Origin: Kitasatospora arboriphila
GTDB taxonomy: Bacteria > Actinomycetota > Actinomycetes > Mycobacteriales > Mycobacteriaceae
Length of the DNA stretch: 64,000 nt
Direction: 5' to 3'
NCBI RefSeq assembly: GCF_000717275.1
Contig: NZ_JNYV01000001.1
Coordinates: 372,001 to 436,000 of the forward strand
The notes below the pieces were generated by a model. It searched no databases. It had not been told where the DNA came from and saw only the letters and a program-made list of their open reading frames with translations. The position numbers were made by a program, and so were the translations under genes. Of the stretch, positions 9,805 through 22,218 are shown piece after piece (position 1 is the first letter of the stretch; each line of letters opens with the position of its first letter).

Positions 9805-10782
9805 TCAGTCGTCGTCGAGCAGGTCGGCGGTGACCGCCGACTCGGTGTCGGGGATGCCTTCGGTCCGCGCCTTTTTGTCGGCCATCGACAGCAGACGCCG
9901 GATACGGCCCGCCACAGCGTCTTTCGTCATCGGCGGATCGGCGAGCTGGCCCAACTCCTCCAGCGATGCCTGCCGGTGGGTGATCCGGAGCTGTCCCGCC
10001 GAGATCAGGTGATCGGGCACCTGGTCGCCGAGGATCTCGAGCGCGCGCTCCACCCGGGCGGCAGCCGCAACAGCGGCGCGCGCCGACCGACGCAGGTTGG
10101 CGTCGTCGAAGTTGGCCAGGCGGTTGGCGGTGGCACGCACCTCGCGGCGCATCCGGCGCTCTTCCCAGGTGAGCCGGGTGTCCTGCGCTCCCATGCGGGT
10201 CAGCAACGCGCCGATGGCCTCGCCGTCGCGGATCACCACGCGGTCGGCGCCGCGAACCTCACGGGCCTTGGCTGTGACACCGAGCCGCCGAGCTGCACCC
10301 ACCAGGGCCAGCGCGGCCTCCGGCCCGGGGCAGCTGACCTCCAGGGCCGAGGAACGGCCGGGCTCGGTCAACGATCCGTGCGCGAGAAATGCTCCACGCC
10401 AAGCAGCTTCGGCATCACCGATGGTGCCGCCGACGACCTGGGCCGGTAGGCCGCGCACGGGCCTGCCCCGCATGTCCAGCAGGCCGGTCTGACGCGCCAG
10501 GGCCTCGCCGTCCTTGGTGACGCGGACGATGTACCGGGCACTCTTGCGGATGCCGCCGGCACTGAGGACGTGGAACTCGGAGTTGTACCCGTAGAGGTCG
10601 AAGATCGCCTGGCGCAGCCGCCGCGCGACGTTGCCGAGGTCGACCTCGGCCTCCACCACCACACGTCCCGCGACGATGTGGAGTCCGCCCGCGAAGCGCA
10701 GCAGAGCCGAGACCTCGGCCTTCCGGCTGCTCACCTGCGTGACCGCCAGACGACTCAATTCGTCTTTGACCGCGGATGTCAT
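9805..10782 (-). CDS. whiA: sporulation-type transcription regulator WhiA
   Basis: A DNA-binding protein with an N-terminal degenerate LAGLIDADG homing-endonuclease-like domain and a C-terminal helix-turn-helix (about residues 270-310, [20 protein letters not shown]). In Streptomyces it works with WhiB to activate division genes during sporulation; in non-sporulating actinobacteria its role is less clear. Two starts are possible: GTG 10788 or ATG 10782. I chose ATG because it forms an ATGA overlap with the yvcK stop and gives [12 protein letters not shown], aligned with mycobacterial WhiA, and 325 residues, the usual length. It is the last gene of uvrC-rapZ-yvcK-whiA, an order conserved from actinobacteria to firmicutes. 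Confidence 0.95.
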   Translation of the reverse strand: MTSAVKDELSRLAVTQVSSRKAEVSALLRFAGGLHIVAGRVVVEAEVDLGNVARRLRQAIFDLYGYNSEFHVLSAGGIRKSARYIVRVTKDGEALARQTGLLDMRGRPVRGLPAQVVGGTIGDAEAAWRGAFLAHGSLTEPGRSSALEVSCPGPEAALALVGAARRLGVTAKAREVRGADRVVIRDGEAIGALLTRMGAQDTRLTWEERRMRREVRATANRLANFDDANLRRSARAAVAAAARVERALEILGDQVPDHLISAGQLRITHRQASLEELGQLADPPMTKDAVAGRIRRLLSMADKKARTEGIPDTESAVTADLLDDD

Positions 10783-11831
10783 CGCCACCGGACGCCGTCT
10801 CCCTCTGTGGTTGTTGGAACTATCGATCTGTAACTGGCGGCTTCACTATCGCACAGGCCGGCGATGAGAGCCGCCACGCGAGCGGGGTCGTGGGTGTGGG
10901 TGCCAGGGACCGCCAGTTCGCCGTCGTGCAGGGTGGCACCGAACTTCGCGGCTGCTCGTTCCACATGCTCGCGTTCGCGTCCGAACGGCACCGACGCCGA
11001 GTCGACGACCACGTCGTCGACCCGGAAATCGTCGGCGTGGGCGAGTAATACGTGCAGGTGGCGTTCAACCGAAAAACCGGCCGTCTCACCGGGTTCGGGG
11101 GCGAGGTTGACGATGAGGATCTTGCGGGCCGCCGTCCGTTTGAGGGCGGCGAGCTGCTCGGGCACCAACACATGCGGGATCACGCTCGAGAACCAGGACC
11201 CCGGGCCGAGGACCACCAGGTCGGCGCCGTCGATGGCGTCGACGGCCTCCGGGCATGCCGGCGGCTGGTGCGGCAGCAACCGGACCCGGCGCACCTTGCC
11301 CGGCGTGGTCGCGACCGCGACCTGACCGCGGATCGAATGGCTGATCCGCGGGTCGGCTTCGAGCCCGGACACATCGGCTTCGATGTCGAGGGCGGTGGCC
11401 GACATGGGCAACACCCTGCCCTGCACACCGAAGAGTGTGGTGATCATCTCCAGCGCCTTGACCGCATCGCCGGTGACCTCGGTGAGCCCGGCGAGCAACA
11501 GATTTCCGACCGGATGACCGGCCAGAGCTCCGCGCCCCCCGAAACGGTGCTGCAGCAGCGCGGCCCACTCCTCGGGTGGCTGTGCACCGGGGACCCCGGC
11601 GACATTCCGGCTCTCTGGTTCGGTGGCAGCGAGCAAGGCGGCAATGGCCATCCGGAGGTCACCGGGCGGCAGGACGCCGAGTTCGGACCGCAGACGTCCC
11701 GACGATCCGCCGTCGTCGGCGACCGTCACCACGGCGGTCACGTCGCTGCTCAACCGGCGCATGGCGGTGAGGGTGGCGTACAGACCATGCCCCCCACCCA
11801 GCGCGACGATCGAGGGGTCGCGGCCGGTCAT
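10779..11831 (-). CDS. yvcK: gluconeogenesis factor YvcK/CofD-like protein
   Basis: A 350-residue member of the CofD-like Rossmann family. YvcK binds UDP-sugars and in several bacteria links carbon status to cell-wall synthesis; in mycobacteria (CuvA) it is associated with cell-wall growth. Seen here: the N-terminal nucleotide-binding [27 protein letters not shown], and [13 protein letters not shown]. The frame is open for 41 more codons upstream, but ATG 11831 overlaps the rapZ stop as ATGA and gives the canonical start. It overlaps whiA downstream in the same way. Confidence 0.95.
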   Translation of the reverse strand: MTGRDPSIVALGGGHGLYATLTAMRRLSSDVTAVVTVADDGGSSGRLRSELGVLPPGDLRMAIAALLAATEPESRNVAGVPGAQPPEEWAALLQHRFGGRGALAGHPVGNLLLAGLTEVTGDAVKALEMITTLFGVQGRVLPMSATALDIEADVSGLEADPRISHSIRGQVAVATTPGKVRRVRLLPHQPPACPEAVDAIDGADLVVLGPGSWFSSVIPHVLVPEQLAALKRTAARKILIVNLAPEPGETAGFSVERHLHVLLAHADDFRVDDVVVDSASVPFGREREHVERAAAKFGATLHDGELAVPGTHTHDPARVAALIAGLCDSEAASYRSIVPTTTEGDGVRWR

Positions 11832-12742
11832 TCGCGGCCCAGATCCCGATGGGCCACCCGTACCGCAAAAGCGGCCGCGCCATCGGCCGGGCCCGACAAT
11901 CGGGCGGCGATGGCCTCGCTCATCGCGACGCTTCGGTGCTTTCCACCGGTGCACCCGATGGCAACTGTCATGTACCTCTTGCCCTCGCGCCGGTATCCGG
12001 CACCGACCAGTCTCAAGATCTGCTCGTATTTCTCCAGGAACTCATCGGCACCCTCCTGACCCAAGACGTAGTCGCGCACCGGCTCCTCGAGACCGTTGTG
12101 GTCGCGGAGCTCCGGCACCCAGTGTGGATTGGGCAGAAAACGAACGTCGGCCACCATGTCCGCGTCGATCGGCAGCCCGTACTTGAACCCGAACGACTCG
12201 ACCACCACGCTCACGTCCGCGACCGACGCGTTCGCATAAGCGCCCTCGATGATCACCCGCAACCTGGCCACCGACAGGTTCGAGGTGTCGATGACAAGAT
12301 CTGCCCGTTCCTTCACCGCAGCCAGCATCACCCGCTCGGTCGCGATGGCCGAGATCAGAGTGCCGTTGCCCTGCAACGGATGTCGGCGACGTACCTGCTC
12401 GAACCGCTGTACGAGCACCTGGTCTGACGCCTCGATGAACACCACCTTGGGATCGACACCGGTCAGGGCCAGTTCGGAGCGCAAGGCATCGAGGGCCGAG
12501 GCGTAGGAGTCGATCTGGATACGCATCACGATGGCCATCCGGGAGATGGCGGAGTCGTCGCGGCGGGCCACGTCCACCATCGACCTGATCAAGGTGTGCG
12601 GGACGTTGTCGACCACGTACCAGCCGGCGTCTTCGAGCAGGTTCGCAACGGTGCTGCTGCCGGCACCGGACAGTCCGGTGACCAGCAACACCTCGGTCAG
12701 CCCTGGGGCGCCGGTTGTGGTGCCGGTCTGCGATTCACTCAC
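11828..12742 (-). CDS. rapZ: RapZ-type nucleotide-binding protein
   Basis: A 304-residue P-loop protein of the YvcJ/RapZ family. In Escherichia coli RapZ delivers a small RNA to RNase E to tune amino-sugar synthesis; the actinobacterial homologue's partner is unknown. The Walker [10 protein letters not shown] is at residues 23-31, and the C-terminal domain carries the conserved [10 protein letters not shown] that binds a metabolite in E. coli. The start is GTG 12742, forming GTGA with the uvrC stop; its own stop overlaps yvcK. Confidence 0.95.
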   Translation of the reverse strand: MSESQTGTTTGAPGLTEVLLVTGLSGAGSSTVANLLEDAGWYVVDNVPHTLIRSMVDVARRDDSAISRMAIVMRIQIDSYASALDALRSELALTGVDPKVVFIEASDQVLVQRFEQVRRRHPLQGNGTLISAIATERVMLAAVKERADLVIDTSNLSVARLRVIIEGAYANASVADVSVVVESFGFKYGLPIDADMVADVRFLPNPHWVPELRDHNGLEEPVRDYVLGQEGADEFLEKYEQILRLVGAGYRREGKRYMTVAIGCTGGKHRSVAMSEAIAARLSGPADGAAAFAVRVAHRDLGRE

Positions 12743-14796
12743 CTGGCGGATCCTGTCTGTTCACTGCCCTGATTATGTTCGACAAGTGCCTCTTGCACCG
12801 CCCGAGCGGTGGTCTGACCGATCCCGGGAACCTCGGAGATCTGTTCGATGGTGGCCTGCCGGAGATTGGCCACCGACCCGAAATGCGCGACGAGAGCCGC
12901 ACGCCGGGTTGCTCCCAACCCGGGCACGCCGTCGAGTGCCGAGGCGGTCATCCGCTTGCTGCGCTTGCTCCGATGGAAGCTGATCGCGAACCGGTGCGCC
13001 TCATCGCGTACGCGCTGCAGCAGGAAGAGCGCTTCGCTGGTCCGGGGGAAGATGACCGGATCATCGTCGCCGGGCACCCATACCTCTTCGAGTCGTTTGG
13101 CCAGACCGATTACCGCGACATCGGTGATGTTCAACTCGTCCAGGACCGCCGCCGCCGCATGCACCTGTGGCGCGCCGCCGTCCACGACAAACAGATTCGG
13201 TGGGTAGGCGAACTTGCGCGGACGCCCCGTCTTCGGGTCGATCGCCGCTTCCGGCGCCATGTCTCCCCCGTTCGGATCCACCTCGACGACGCCGTCGGCC
13301 GCGATGCCCCCGCCGATCGCCGCAGTTGTCACCGGAGCTGCGGCCGCGACATCGGCACGGTGGCGCAGGAACCTGCGGCGTGTGACCTCGGCGATCGAGG
13401 CGACATCGTCGGACCGGCCGTCCCCGGCGGCCTCACGGATCGCGTAGTGCCGATAGTCGGACTTGCGTGGCAGGCCGTCTTCGAACACCACCAACGATGC
13501 AACCACGTCCGTGCCCTGCACGTGCGAGATGTCGATACATTCGATCCGCAGCGGCGCGGTGTCGAGGCCGAGGGTGTCCTGGATCTCGGTGAGGGCGGCA
13601 GACCGGGTCGTCAGGTCGCCCGCACGCTTGAGCTTGTGCTGGTTGAGGGCGTCGGCGGCGTTGCGCGCCAGGGTCTCCATCAGCGCCCTTTTGTCACCGC
13701 GTTGGGGGATGCGCAGGTCGACGTTGCTCCCCCGCAGGCTCGAGAGCCACTCGCGGACTTCGTCGACGTTCGGCGGCAGTGTCTGCACGAGGACCTCCCG
13801 AGGTACCGGGTCGGCCTTCGCGTGGCCCTCCTCCACGTCGATCGAGTCGGCCTGGTCGACCTGCTCGCCGTAGAACTGGGTGAGGAACTGCCCCACCTGC
13901 TCGGCCATCTGGTCGTCGCCGGACTTCTCCACAATCCATCCACGCTGACCGCGGACGCGGCCGCCCCGCACATGGAACACCTGCACCGACACCTCGAGTT
14001 GGTCGCCGTCCATCGCCACGAGATCGGCGTCGGTGCCGTCTCCGAGCACCACGGCCTGCCGTTCGAGTGCCCGCCGCAGGGCCCCGATGTCGTCGCGCAG
14101 CCGGGCCGCGCGCTCGAAGTCCAACTCTGCCGATGCGCGTTCCATCTGGCCCTGAAGGTTGTTGATCATGCGATCGGTGCGTCCGGCAAGGAAGTCGCAG
14201 AAGTCCTCGACGATGGTCCGGTGTTCTTCCGCGCTGACGCGCCCGATGCACGGGGCCGCGCACTTGTCGATGTAGCCCAGCAGACACGGTCGGTCGATCT
14301 GCTTGTGCCGCTTGAACACTCCGGAGGAGCACGTGCGCGCCGGAAATACTCGCGTGAGCAGATCGAGCGTCTCGCGAATTGCCCAGGCATGCGAATAGGG
14401 CCCGAAGTAGCGGACCCCCTTGCGACGTGGTCCGCGGTAGACGAACAACCGCGGGTACTCCTCGGCCATCGTGACGGCGAGCATCGGGTAGCTCTTGTCG
14501 TCGCGGTACCGGACGTTGAAACGCGGATCGAACTCTTTGATCCAGTTGTATTCGAGTTGCAGGGCCTCGACTTCGGTGGACACCACGGTCCACTCGACGG
14601 ATGCCGCCGTGGTCACCATCTGGCGCGTACGGGGATGCAGCGAGGACAGGTCCGCGAAGTAAGAGGTCAGCCGTGAACGAAGACTTTTCGCCTTGCCCAC
14701 GTAGATCACCCGATGGTGGATGTCCCTGAATTTGTACACACCGGGCTCGGTGGGGATGCTCCCCGGAGCCGGGCGGTACGTAGACGGGTCAGGCAC
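12739..14796 (-). CDS. uvrC: excinuclease ABC subunit C
   Basis: Endonuclease that makes both incisions during nucleotide excision repair with UvrAB. Domains in order over 685 residues: GIY-YIG nuclease (about 15-95, [11 protein letters not shown] then [14 protein letters not shown]) for the 3' cut, a UvrB-binding UVR motif (about 205-240), the RNase H-like 5'-incision nuclease (around [17 protein letters not shown]), and tandem helix-hairpin-helix motifs at the C-terminus ([30 protein letters not shown]). The start is GTG 14796. It heads the uvrC-rapZ-yvcK-whiA unit, as in M. tuberculosis Rv1420-Rv1423. Confidence 0.97.
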   Translation of the reverse strand: MPDPSTYRPAPGSIPTEPGVYKFRDIHHRVIYVGKAKSLRSRLTSYFADLSSLHPRTRQMVTTAASVEWTVVSTEVEALQLEYNWIKEFDPRFNVRYRDDKSYPMLAVTMAEEYPRLFVYRGPRRKGVRYFGPYSHAWAIRETLDLLTRVFPARTCSSGVFKRHKQIDRPCLLGYIDKCAAPCIGRVSAEEHRTIVEDFCDFLAGRTDRMINNLQGQMERASAELDFERAARLRDDIGALRRALERQAVVLGDGTDADLVAMDGDQLEVSVQVFHVRGGRVRGQRGWIVEKSGDDQMAEQVGQFLTQFYGEQVDQADSIDVEEGHAKADPVPREVLVQTLPPNVDEVREWLSSLRGSNVDLRIPQRGDKRALMETLARNAADALNQHKLKRAGDLTTRSAALTEIQDTLGLDTAPLRIECIDISHVQGTDVVASLVVFEDGLPRKSDYRHYAIREAAGDGRSDDVASIAEVTRRRFLRHRADVAAAAPVTTAAIGGGIAADGVVEVDPNGGDMAPEAAIDPKTGRPRKFAYPPNLFVVDGGAPQVHAAAAVLDELNITDVAVIGLAKRLEEVWVPGDDDPVIFPRTSEALFLLQRVRDEAHRFAISFHRSKRSKRMTASALDGVPGLGATRRAALVAHFGSVANLRQATIEQISEVPGIGQTTARAVQEALVEHNQGSEQTGSAR

Positions 14797-14873
14797 GATT
14801 CCAGGCTAGTACCCCGCGCCGACAAGGCCGCACACGCGGCCGCCGCCCTCGGTGAGGACTCGCGATGCCCAGG

Positions 14874-17171
<2,298 letters not shown>

Positions 17172-17175
<4 letters not shown>

Positions 17176-17774
17176 CGCTGTACTCCGATCGCGGCTAGCC
17201 GTTCGACGTATTTGGCGATCACGTCGACCTCCAGGTTAACGACCACCCCCGGGACGGCCGCACCCAGCGTCGTCAGATCGAGAGTGGTTGGGATGAGCGA
17301 GATCTCGAACCAGTCGGGTCCGATGGCCGAAACGGTCAGTGACACGCCGTCGACGGTGATCGAGCCCTTCTCGACGATGTAGCGGGCAACCGCCGTCGTG
17401 GTACCGATCCGCACGACGGTCCAGTTCTCCGCCTGGTTCACGGTCTGGACGGTGCCGACACCGTCGACGTGCCCCTGCACGATGTGCCCGCCGAAACGGC
17501 CACCGGCGGGCATCGCACGCTCCAGGTTGACCGGGCTACCGGGACTGACGGTGGCCAGTGAGCTGCGGCCCAGGGTCTCGGCCATCACGTCGACGGTGAA
17601 TTCACCGCCGGGCCGCAGTTCGACCACGGTCAGACAGACGCCGTTGACGGCGATCGAGTCACCGTGACCGGCATCGCTGGTCACCAGCGGTCCGCGGACG
17701 GTGAACCGTGCCGCGTCGGACAGGTCTTCACGCGCGACGATACTGCCGCGTTCTTCGACGATTCCGGTGAACAT
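17172..17774 (-). CDS. ribE: riboflavin synthase alpha subunit
   Basis: Dismutates two molecules of dimethylribityllumazine into riboflavin. The 200-residue protein shows the internal duplication of the family: [10 protein letters not shown] with [12 protein letters not shown] in the first barrel and [11 protein letters not shown] with [12 protein letters not shown] in the second. A TTG lies two codons further upstream, but ATG 17774 has GAGGAG six bases before it and gives the universal MFTGIVEE start. It is the first gene downstream of the FMN riboswitch. Confidence 0.96.
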
Positions 17775-17847
17775 CGCCAACTCCTCACATCGCTGCTGCG
17801 ATCTCAGGGCGGCGTCGCACGTGCCGATCCATCGGACCGGCCGTGGT

Positions 17848-17998
17848 GTTCTCTTTCATCCGGACTATCACCGTCGGCTCCGGAATCTCACCGGAATCTG
17901 CTGACCCCGCATCGGGTGATGCGGGCGCTCGCGGGCTCCGCAGACGAACTGTCGCCCACGATTACCGCCGGTGGGGAATTGCACCCCGCCCCGAGAAC
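17848..17998 (-). ncRNA. FMN riboswitch (RFN element)
   Basis: On the minus strand this segment reads as a complete RFN aptamer. The closing stem P1 is GTTCTC (17993-17998) with GAGAAC (17848-17853). Inside are the conserved blocks GGGGCGGGGTG, CCCCACCGGCGGTAAT, AGCCCGCGAGCG, GATTCCGG and GCCGACGGTGATAGTCCGG, ending in ATGAAAGAG. No U-tract terminator follows. Instead a small hairpin (ATCGC/GCGAT, about 17788-17801) sits immediately before the ribE GAGGAG site, so control is probably at translation initiation. It should lower ribE-ribBA-ribH expression when FMN is plentiful. ribD lies upstream of the element and escapes it. Confidence 0.95.
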
Positions 17999-18064
17999 TT
18001 CCACTTACGAAGTTAGCACATCCATCGATCCCGCTGACCAGCGAGAAGGCCATGAAATGGCCGG

Positions 18065-19096
18065 TCAGCGGGTTGCGGTCAGGGTGAGCAGAACATCGTC
18101 ACCGAGTGTCTCCACACGATCGGTCGAAAATCGCCTCGCCTGCTGCAGGGTGGTGACCGTGTCGTCCGTGATCGCTGCGAGTCCCCCGCCGATCACCAGC
18201 GGGGCCACATACGCCTGCACCCGGTCGACCAGACCCGCCGCGAAGAACGCACCGAGCAACCGTGATCCGCCCTCGATCTGCACGTTGCTCAGCTCGGCCA
18301 GGGCCTCCACCACGGCTGCCGGTTCGTGCGCACGAACGCGGATGGTGCGCGCCCGACCGTCGAACACCTTGGCCTGTGGCGGGATGGTCGACGATCCGAC
18401 GACAACTCGCAGTGGCTGGTGTTCCCGGAGTGAGCCGTCGGGGTACCTCGCGGTGAGGCTCGGGTCGTCGGCCAGTACGGTGCCCGTGCCGACGACGATC
18501 GCGTCGATCTGCGCACGTTCGTCGTGCACACGCTCACGTGCGGCCGGACCCGTGATCCACTGGCTCGAGCCATCGGGCGCAGCGACCCGTCCGTCGACGG
18601 ATGCGGCGAACTTGGCGGTCACCATCGGACGGCCGTGCTCCTGACGGAACAACCATTCGCGAAGTGGGCCGGCGGCAACCGTGTCGGCGCACACGCCGCC
18701 GTGCACCTCGAGTCCCGCAGCCTCTAGCCGCTGGTGTCCCCCCGTGGCAACGGGGTTGGGGTCGGCGACTGCGTAGTGGACAACTCTGATGCCGGCGGCG
18801 ATCAGTGCCTCAGAACACGGCCCGGTTCGCCCGGTGTGATTGCACGGCTCGAGGGTCACCACCGCGGTCCCCCCCGCAGCTCTGTCTCCTGCCTGCTCGA
18901 GAGCGACCACCTCGGCGTGCGGGCCCCCGGCCTGCATGGTGTGTCCGACCCCGGCGACGTTTCCGTCGGCGTCCAGGATCACCGCGCCGACCGGCGGGTT
19001 CGGCGTGCTCAGTCCACGCGCACCGGTCGATTCACTCATCGCGCGGTGCATCGCCGCTGAGACAGGTCCGGTCACGGGAGTTGCCGCGCTGGTCAC
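18065..19096 (-). CDS. ribD: bifunctional pyrimidine deaminase/reductase
   Basis: Carries out the second and third steps from GTP to riboflavin. The N-terminal deaminase domain has the zinc/catalytic set His60-Ala-Glu62 ([10 protein letters not shown]) and Cys85/Cys94 ([18 protein letters not shown]). The C-terminal reductase domain contains [14 protein letters not shown] and [17 protein letters not shown]. 343 residues. GTG 19096 overlaps the rpe stop (GTGA), so it is coupled to rpe rather than to the other rib genes; the riboswitch lies between it and ribE. Confidence 0.96.
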   Translation of the reverse strand: MTSAATPVTGPVSAAMHRAMSESTGARGLSTPNPPVGAVILDADGNVAGVGHTMQAGGPHAEVVALEQAGDRAAGGTAVVTLEPCNHTGRTGPCSEALIAAGIRVVHYAVADPNPVATGGHQRLEAAGLEVHGGVCADTVAAGPLREWLFRQEHGRPMVTAKFAASVDGRVAAPDGSSQWITGPAARERVHDERAQIDAIVVGTGTVLADDPSLTARYPDGSLREHQPLRVVVGSSTIPPQAKVFDGRARTIRVRAHEPAAVVEALAELSNVQIEGGSRLLGAFFAAGLVDRVQAYVAPLVIGGGLAAITDDTVTTLQQARRFSTDRVETLGDDVLLTLTATR

Positions 19097-19761
19097 TGTC
19101 GAGCGCTGAGCGCCTGTGCGCGAAGCGATTCGACGGCTTGCGCGGGGTCATCGGCCCCGTAGACCGCCGATCCTGCAACAAAACAATCGACACCGGCCGC
19201 GGCCGCCTGTTCGATGGTGTCCGCGTTGATGCCCCCGTCGATCTCGACCAGGACCCGCAATTCTCCGGAATCGACGAGTTTTCGGATCCGCCGGACCTTG
19301 TCGAGCACGTCAGGGATGAACGACTGCCCGCCGAAACCGGGTTCCACACTCATCACCAGCAACGTGTCGAACTCTTTGAGGATCTCGAGGTACGGGTCGA
19401 GAGACGTGCCGGGTTTGATACTCAGACCCGCCTTCGCGCCCGCCGCCCGGATGTCGCGCCCCACGGCCACGGGATCGTCGGTGGCCTCCGCGTGAAAGGT
19501 GACATTGTGTGCCCCCGCCTCGGCATAACCCGGCGCCCACCGCTTCGGATCCTCGATCATCAGGTGGCAATCGATCGGTATGTCCGTGCTCTTGAGCAGA
19601 CTTTGCACCACCGGTAGGCCGAGAGTGAGGTTGGGCACGAAGTGACCGTCCATCACATCGACGTGTAGCCAGTCGGCACCGGTGACCGCATCTGCTTCGG
19701 CTCCGAGCCTGGCGAAGTCGGCGGACAGGATGGACGGCGCGATCATCGGCTGATTCGACAT
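19093..19761 (-). CDS. rpe: ribulose-phosphate 3-epimerase
   Basis: Interconverts ribulose 5-phosphate and xylulose 5-phosphate in the pentose phosphate pathway. The 222-residue TIM barrel begins with [13 protein letters not shown] and has metal/catalytic residues His33 and Asp35 ([14 protein letters not shown]), DCHLMI, and [11 protein letters not shown] with the second catalytic Asp. It overlaps ribD by 4 bp; ribulose 5-phosphate is also the substrate of the DHBP synthase half of RibBA, a metabolic reason for the linkage. Confidence 0.97.
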   Translation of the reverse strand: MSNQPMIAPSILSADFARLGAEADAVTGADWLHVDVMDGHFVPNLTLGLPVVQSLLKSTDIPIDCHLMIEDPKRWAPGYAEAGAHNVTFHAEATDDPVAVGRDIRAAGAKAGLSIKPGTSLDPYLEILKEFDTLLVMSVEPGFGGQSFIPDVLDKVRRIRKLVDSGELRVLVEIDGGINADTIEQAAAAGVDCFVAGSAVYGADDPAQAVESLRAQALSARQ

Positions 19762-19818
19762 GCAGTCATCCTAATGTCGGGCCTAGACCCAACCCAACGG
19801 ACCGGTCCGGACTGCTGC

Positions 19819-19836
19819 ACACGCGTTTTGGCGTGT
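19819..19836. other. small hairpin between rsmB and rpe
   Basis: ACACGC (19819-19824) and GCGTGT (19831-19836) flank GTTTTG in the 88-bp gap downstream of rsmB. It may end the mihF-to-rsmB run before an rpe promoter. The stem is only 6 bp, so the call is tentative. Confidence 0.3.
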
Positions 19837-19849
19837 CGTATCCCGCCGA

Positions 19850-21217
19850 TCAGTTCTTGCGGAGCGCCGCGAAGAACATGGCGTCGGTGCCGTGCAGGTG
19901 AGGCCAGAGCTGCACATACGGCCCTCCGGTCAGATCGTCCACGGGTACCAGGTCACGGGTGTCCAGTGCGGTCACCGGCAACTCTGCGATCGCCCAATCG
20001 GCCACCTCGCGGGTTTCGGCCGGGTGTGGTGAGCACGTGGAGTAGACCACCACGCCACCCGGCCGGAGTTGGTCCACCGCCGACGCGAGCAACTGCTTCT
20101 GCAGCGCGACGAGATCGGGAACGTCATCCGGGTTGCGTCGCCACCGGGCCTCTGGCCGGCGCCGGAGGGCACCGAGGCCGGTGCACGGGGCGTCCACCAG
20201 CACACGGTCGAACCCTGGCTCCAGGCCTGGGTCACGCCCGTCGCCGACGATCACGTCGACGGGTAGCTCCCGCGTCGCCTTACGGATCAATTCGGCGCGG
20301 TGCGGGGCTTTCTCGACCGCGGTGACCCGCGCACCGTCTATGTCGGCAAGAGCGCCGAGCAGAGCCGCCTTGCCACCAGGACCGGCGCACAGGTCGAGCC
20401 ATCGACCGGCGTCGTCGCCGTCGAGTGGAGCGATCGCCAGTGCGCGGGCCACCAGTTGACTGCCTTCGTCCTGGACGCCGGCCAGACCTTCACGGATCGG
20501 TTCGATGTCGCCGGGATCACCGCTGTCGAGGTACACGCAGTAGGGCGAGTAGCGGCCTACGTCACCTCCGGTGACGGCGGCGAGTTCGTCGGCGGTGATC
20601 ATGCCCGGCCGGGCGACCAGATGGGTCGACGGGCGTTCGTCGTCCGCAGCCAGTGCGGCCTGCAGAGCACCCGCCGAACCACCGAGCGCGTCGTCGAACA
20701 CCTCGGCTATCCAGCGCGGATGAGCGTACTGAAATGCCAGATGACCGATGAGGTCTTCACTGATCGACGGTGCGAGCGCGTCCACCCACAGCTCTTCGGT
20801 GCGCTGAGAGATCTTGCGTAACACTGCGTTTGCGAAACCCACAGGTCCGTGACCGGCGCGGGAACGGACGAGATCCACCGACGTCGAGACGGCGGCATGC
20901 GCGCCGATCCGCGTCCGCAACAGTTGGTATGCACCCAACCGCAGCACATCGAGGACCACCCCGTCGATCTCCTCGACGGGCCTTTTCGCAACTTCGGAGA
21001 TGATCTGGTCGAGCAACCCCACCGCACGGCTGGTGCCGTAGGTCAGTTCGGTGGCCAGGGCGGCGTCGCGGCCGGTGATCTTGCGGTCCCGCAGCATCTT
21101 CGGCAGTACCAGGTTGGCGTAGGCGTCCCGCTCACGCACAGCGGCCAGCACCTCCACGGCAGCCTGCCGGGCCGGATCTATCGGGGTGTGTTCCTGATCG
21201 TCAACGGGGCGGTTCAT
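19850..21217 (-). CDS. rsmB: 16S rRNA (cytosine-5)-methyltransferase RsmB/Fmu
   Basis: Methylates a 16S rRNA cytosine (C967 in E. coli) using S-adenosylmethionine. The 455 residues comprise an N-terminal NusB-like RNA-binding domain (about 1-140) and a Rossmann methyltransferase: SAM motif [14 protein letters not shown], motif [21 protein letters not shown] with the product-release Cys, and motif [13 protein letters not shown] with the nucleophilic Cys. It overlaps the fmt stop (ATGA); rsmB follows fmt in many bacteria. Confidence 0.96.
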   Translation of the reverse strand: MNRPVDDQEHTPIDPARQAAVEVLAAVRERDAYANLVLPKMLRDRKITGRDAALATELTYGTSRAVGLLDQIISEVAKRPVEEIDGVVLDVLRLGAYQLLRTRIGAHAAVSTSVDLVRSRAGHGPVGFANAVLRKISQRTEELWVDALAPSISEDLIGHLAFQYAHPRWIAEVFDDALGGSAGALQAALAADDERPSTHLVARPGMITADELAAVTGGDVGRYSPYCVYLDSGDPGDIEPIREGLAGVQDEGSQLVARALAIAPLDGDDAGRWLDLCAGPGGKAALLGALADIDGARVTAVEKAPHRAELIRKATRELPVDVIVGDGRDPGLEPGFDRVLVDAPCTGLGALRRRPEARWRRNPDDVPDLVALQKQLLASAVDQLRPGGVVVYSTCSPHPAETREVADWAIAELPVTALDTRDLVPVDDLTGGPYVQLWPHLHGTDAMFFAALRKN

Positions 21218-22149
21218 GTGAGTGCCTGTCCATCGGTGAGCCTGGCCCCGCGCGCCCAGTCGGGACCGGCCATTGCTTTTTTGCCTTGCGGCTGAACTGA
21301 ATCGAGTCGAATCGGCACCGTCTTGGTACCCACGTACAGGGCCTTCTTCGTCACGGCCAGCTCGCCCGAAGCCGGCGTCACATCGACCGGTTCGGTGACC
21401 ATCGACGCACGTAACACCTTGACCCGCAGATCATCCAGCGTGGTCCAGGCACCTGGGTGGGGTGTCATCGCCCGGATGTGCCGATCGATCAGGTGCGCCG
21501 GTAGGTCCCAGCGAATGCGTGCGTCGTCGATGGTGATCTTCGGAGCCGTGCTGATGCCGTCGGCCGGTTGCGGTTTGGCTTCCAGGTAGCCGTCCTCGAT
21601 GCCGTCGAGGGTGGTCACCAGCAGGTGCGCCCCTGTCTCGGACAGCCGACCCAGCAGGTCACCGGCGGTGTCGGTGTCGCGGATCCGTTCGGTCACCACG
21701 CCGAAGACCGGGCCGGTGTCGAGGCCTGCTTCGAGCCGAAAAGTGCTCGCTCCGGTCATCTCGTCGCCCGCAGCGATCGCCGCCTGCACCGGCGCAGCGC
21801 CGCGCCATGACGGTAACAACGAGAAATGCAGATTGACCCAGCCGTGGGTGGGAAGATCCAGCAGCTCCGGCGGTACCAGTCCGCCGTAGGCCACCACCGG
21901 GGCGCACTCGGGCGCCCACTCTTGTAGTTGCTCGACAGCCTCGGGATCTTTGAGCCTTCGCGGGGTGATCACGGGTATGGCGTGCTCGTCGGCGAGGGCA
22001 GCCACCGGTGACCGGGTGATCTTCCGTCCCCGGCCCGCTGCTGCGTCCGGCCGACTGATCACGCCCACGACCTCATGGCGAGGCGACTCGATCAATGCTT
22101 CGAGAGACGCAACCGCGGGTTCGGGCGTGCCTGCGAACACCACCCGCAT
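21214..22149 (-). CDS. fmt: methionyl-tRNA formyltransferase
   Basis: Formylates initiator Met-tRNA using 10-formyltetrahydrofolate. The frame extends 20 codons upstream, but ATG 22149 gives the canonical [13 protein letters not shown]. The 311 residues contain the catalytic-domain signature [15 protein letters not shown] (about 108-122) and the [16 protein letters not shown] region (here [17 protein letters not shown]), then a beta-barrel tRNA-binding domain. It follows priA by 69 bp and overlaps rsmB. Confidence 0.97.
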   Translation of the reverse strand: MRVVFAGTPEPAVASLEALIESPRHEVVGVISRPDAAAGRGRKITRSPVAALADEHAIPVITPRRLKDPEAVEQLQEWAPECAPVVAYGGLVPPELLDLPTHGWVNLHFSLLPSWRGAAPVQAAIAAGDEMTGASTFRLEAGLDTGPVFGVVTERIRDTDTAGDLLGRLSETGAHLLVTTLDGIEDGYLEAKPQPADGISTAPKITIDDARIRWDLPAHLIDRHIRAMTPHPGAWTTLDDLRVKVLRASMVTEPVDVTPASGELAVTKKALYVGTKTVPIRLDSVQPQGKKAMAGPDWARGARLTDGQALT

Positions 22150-22218
22150 GTAGTACCCCAATCTCCGAGTTCTGTCCGCGTGTTCGCGGCCGACCAACAG
22201 CCTAGCCACCCAGAAGCC

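Noticed and set aside
12715..14676. 653-codon plus-strand open frame opposite uvrC
   Set aside because: Antisense shadow in high-GC DNA; composition typical of wobble-strand frames, with no recognisable domain.
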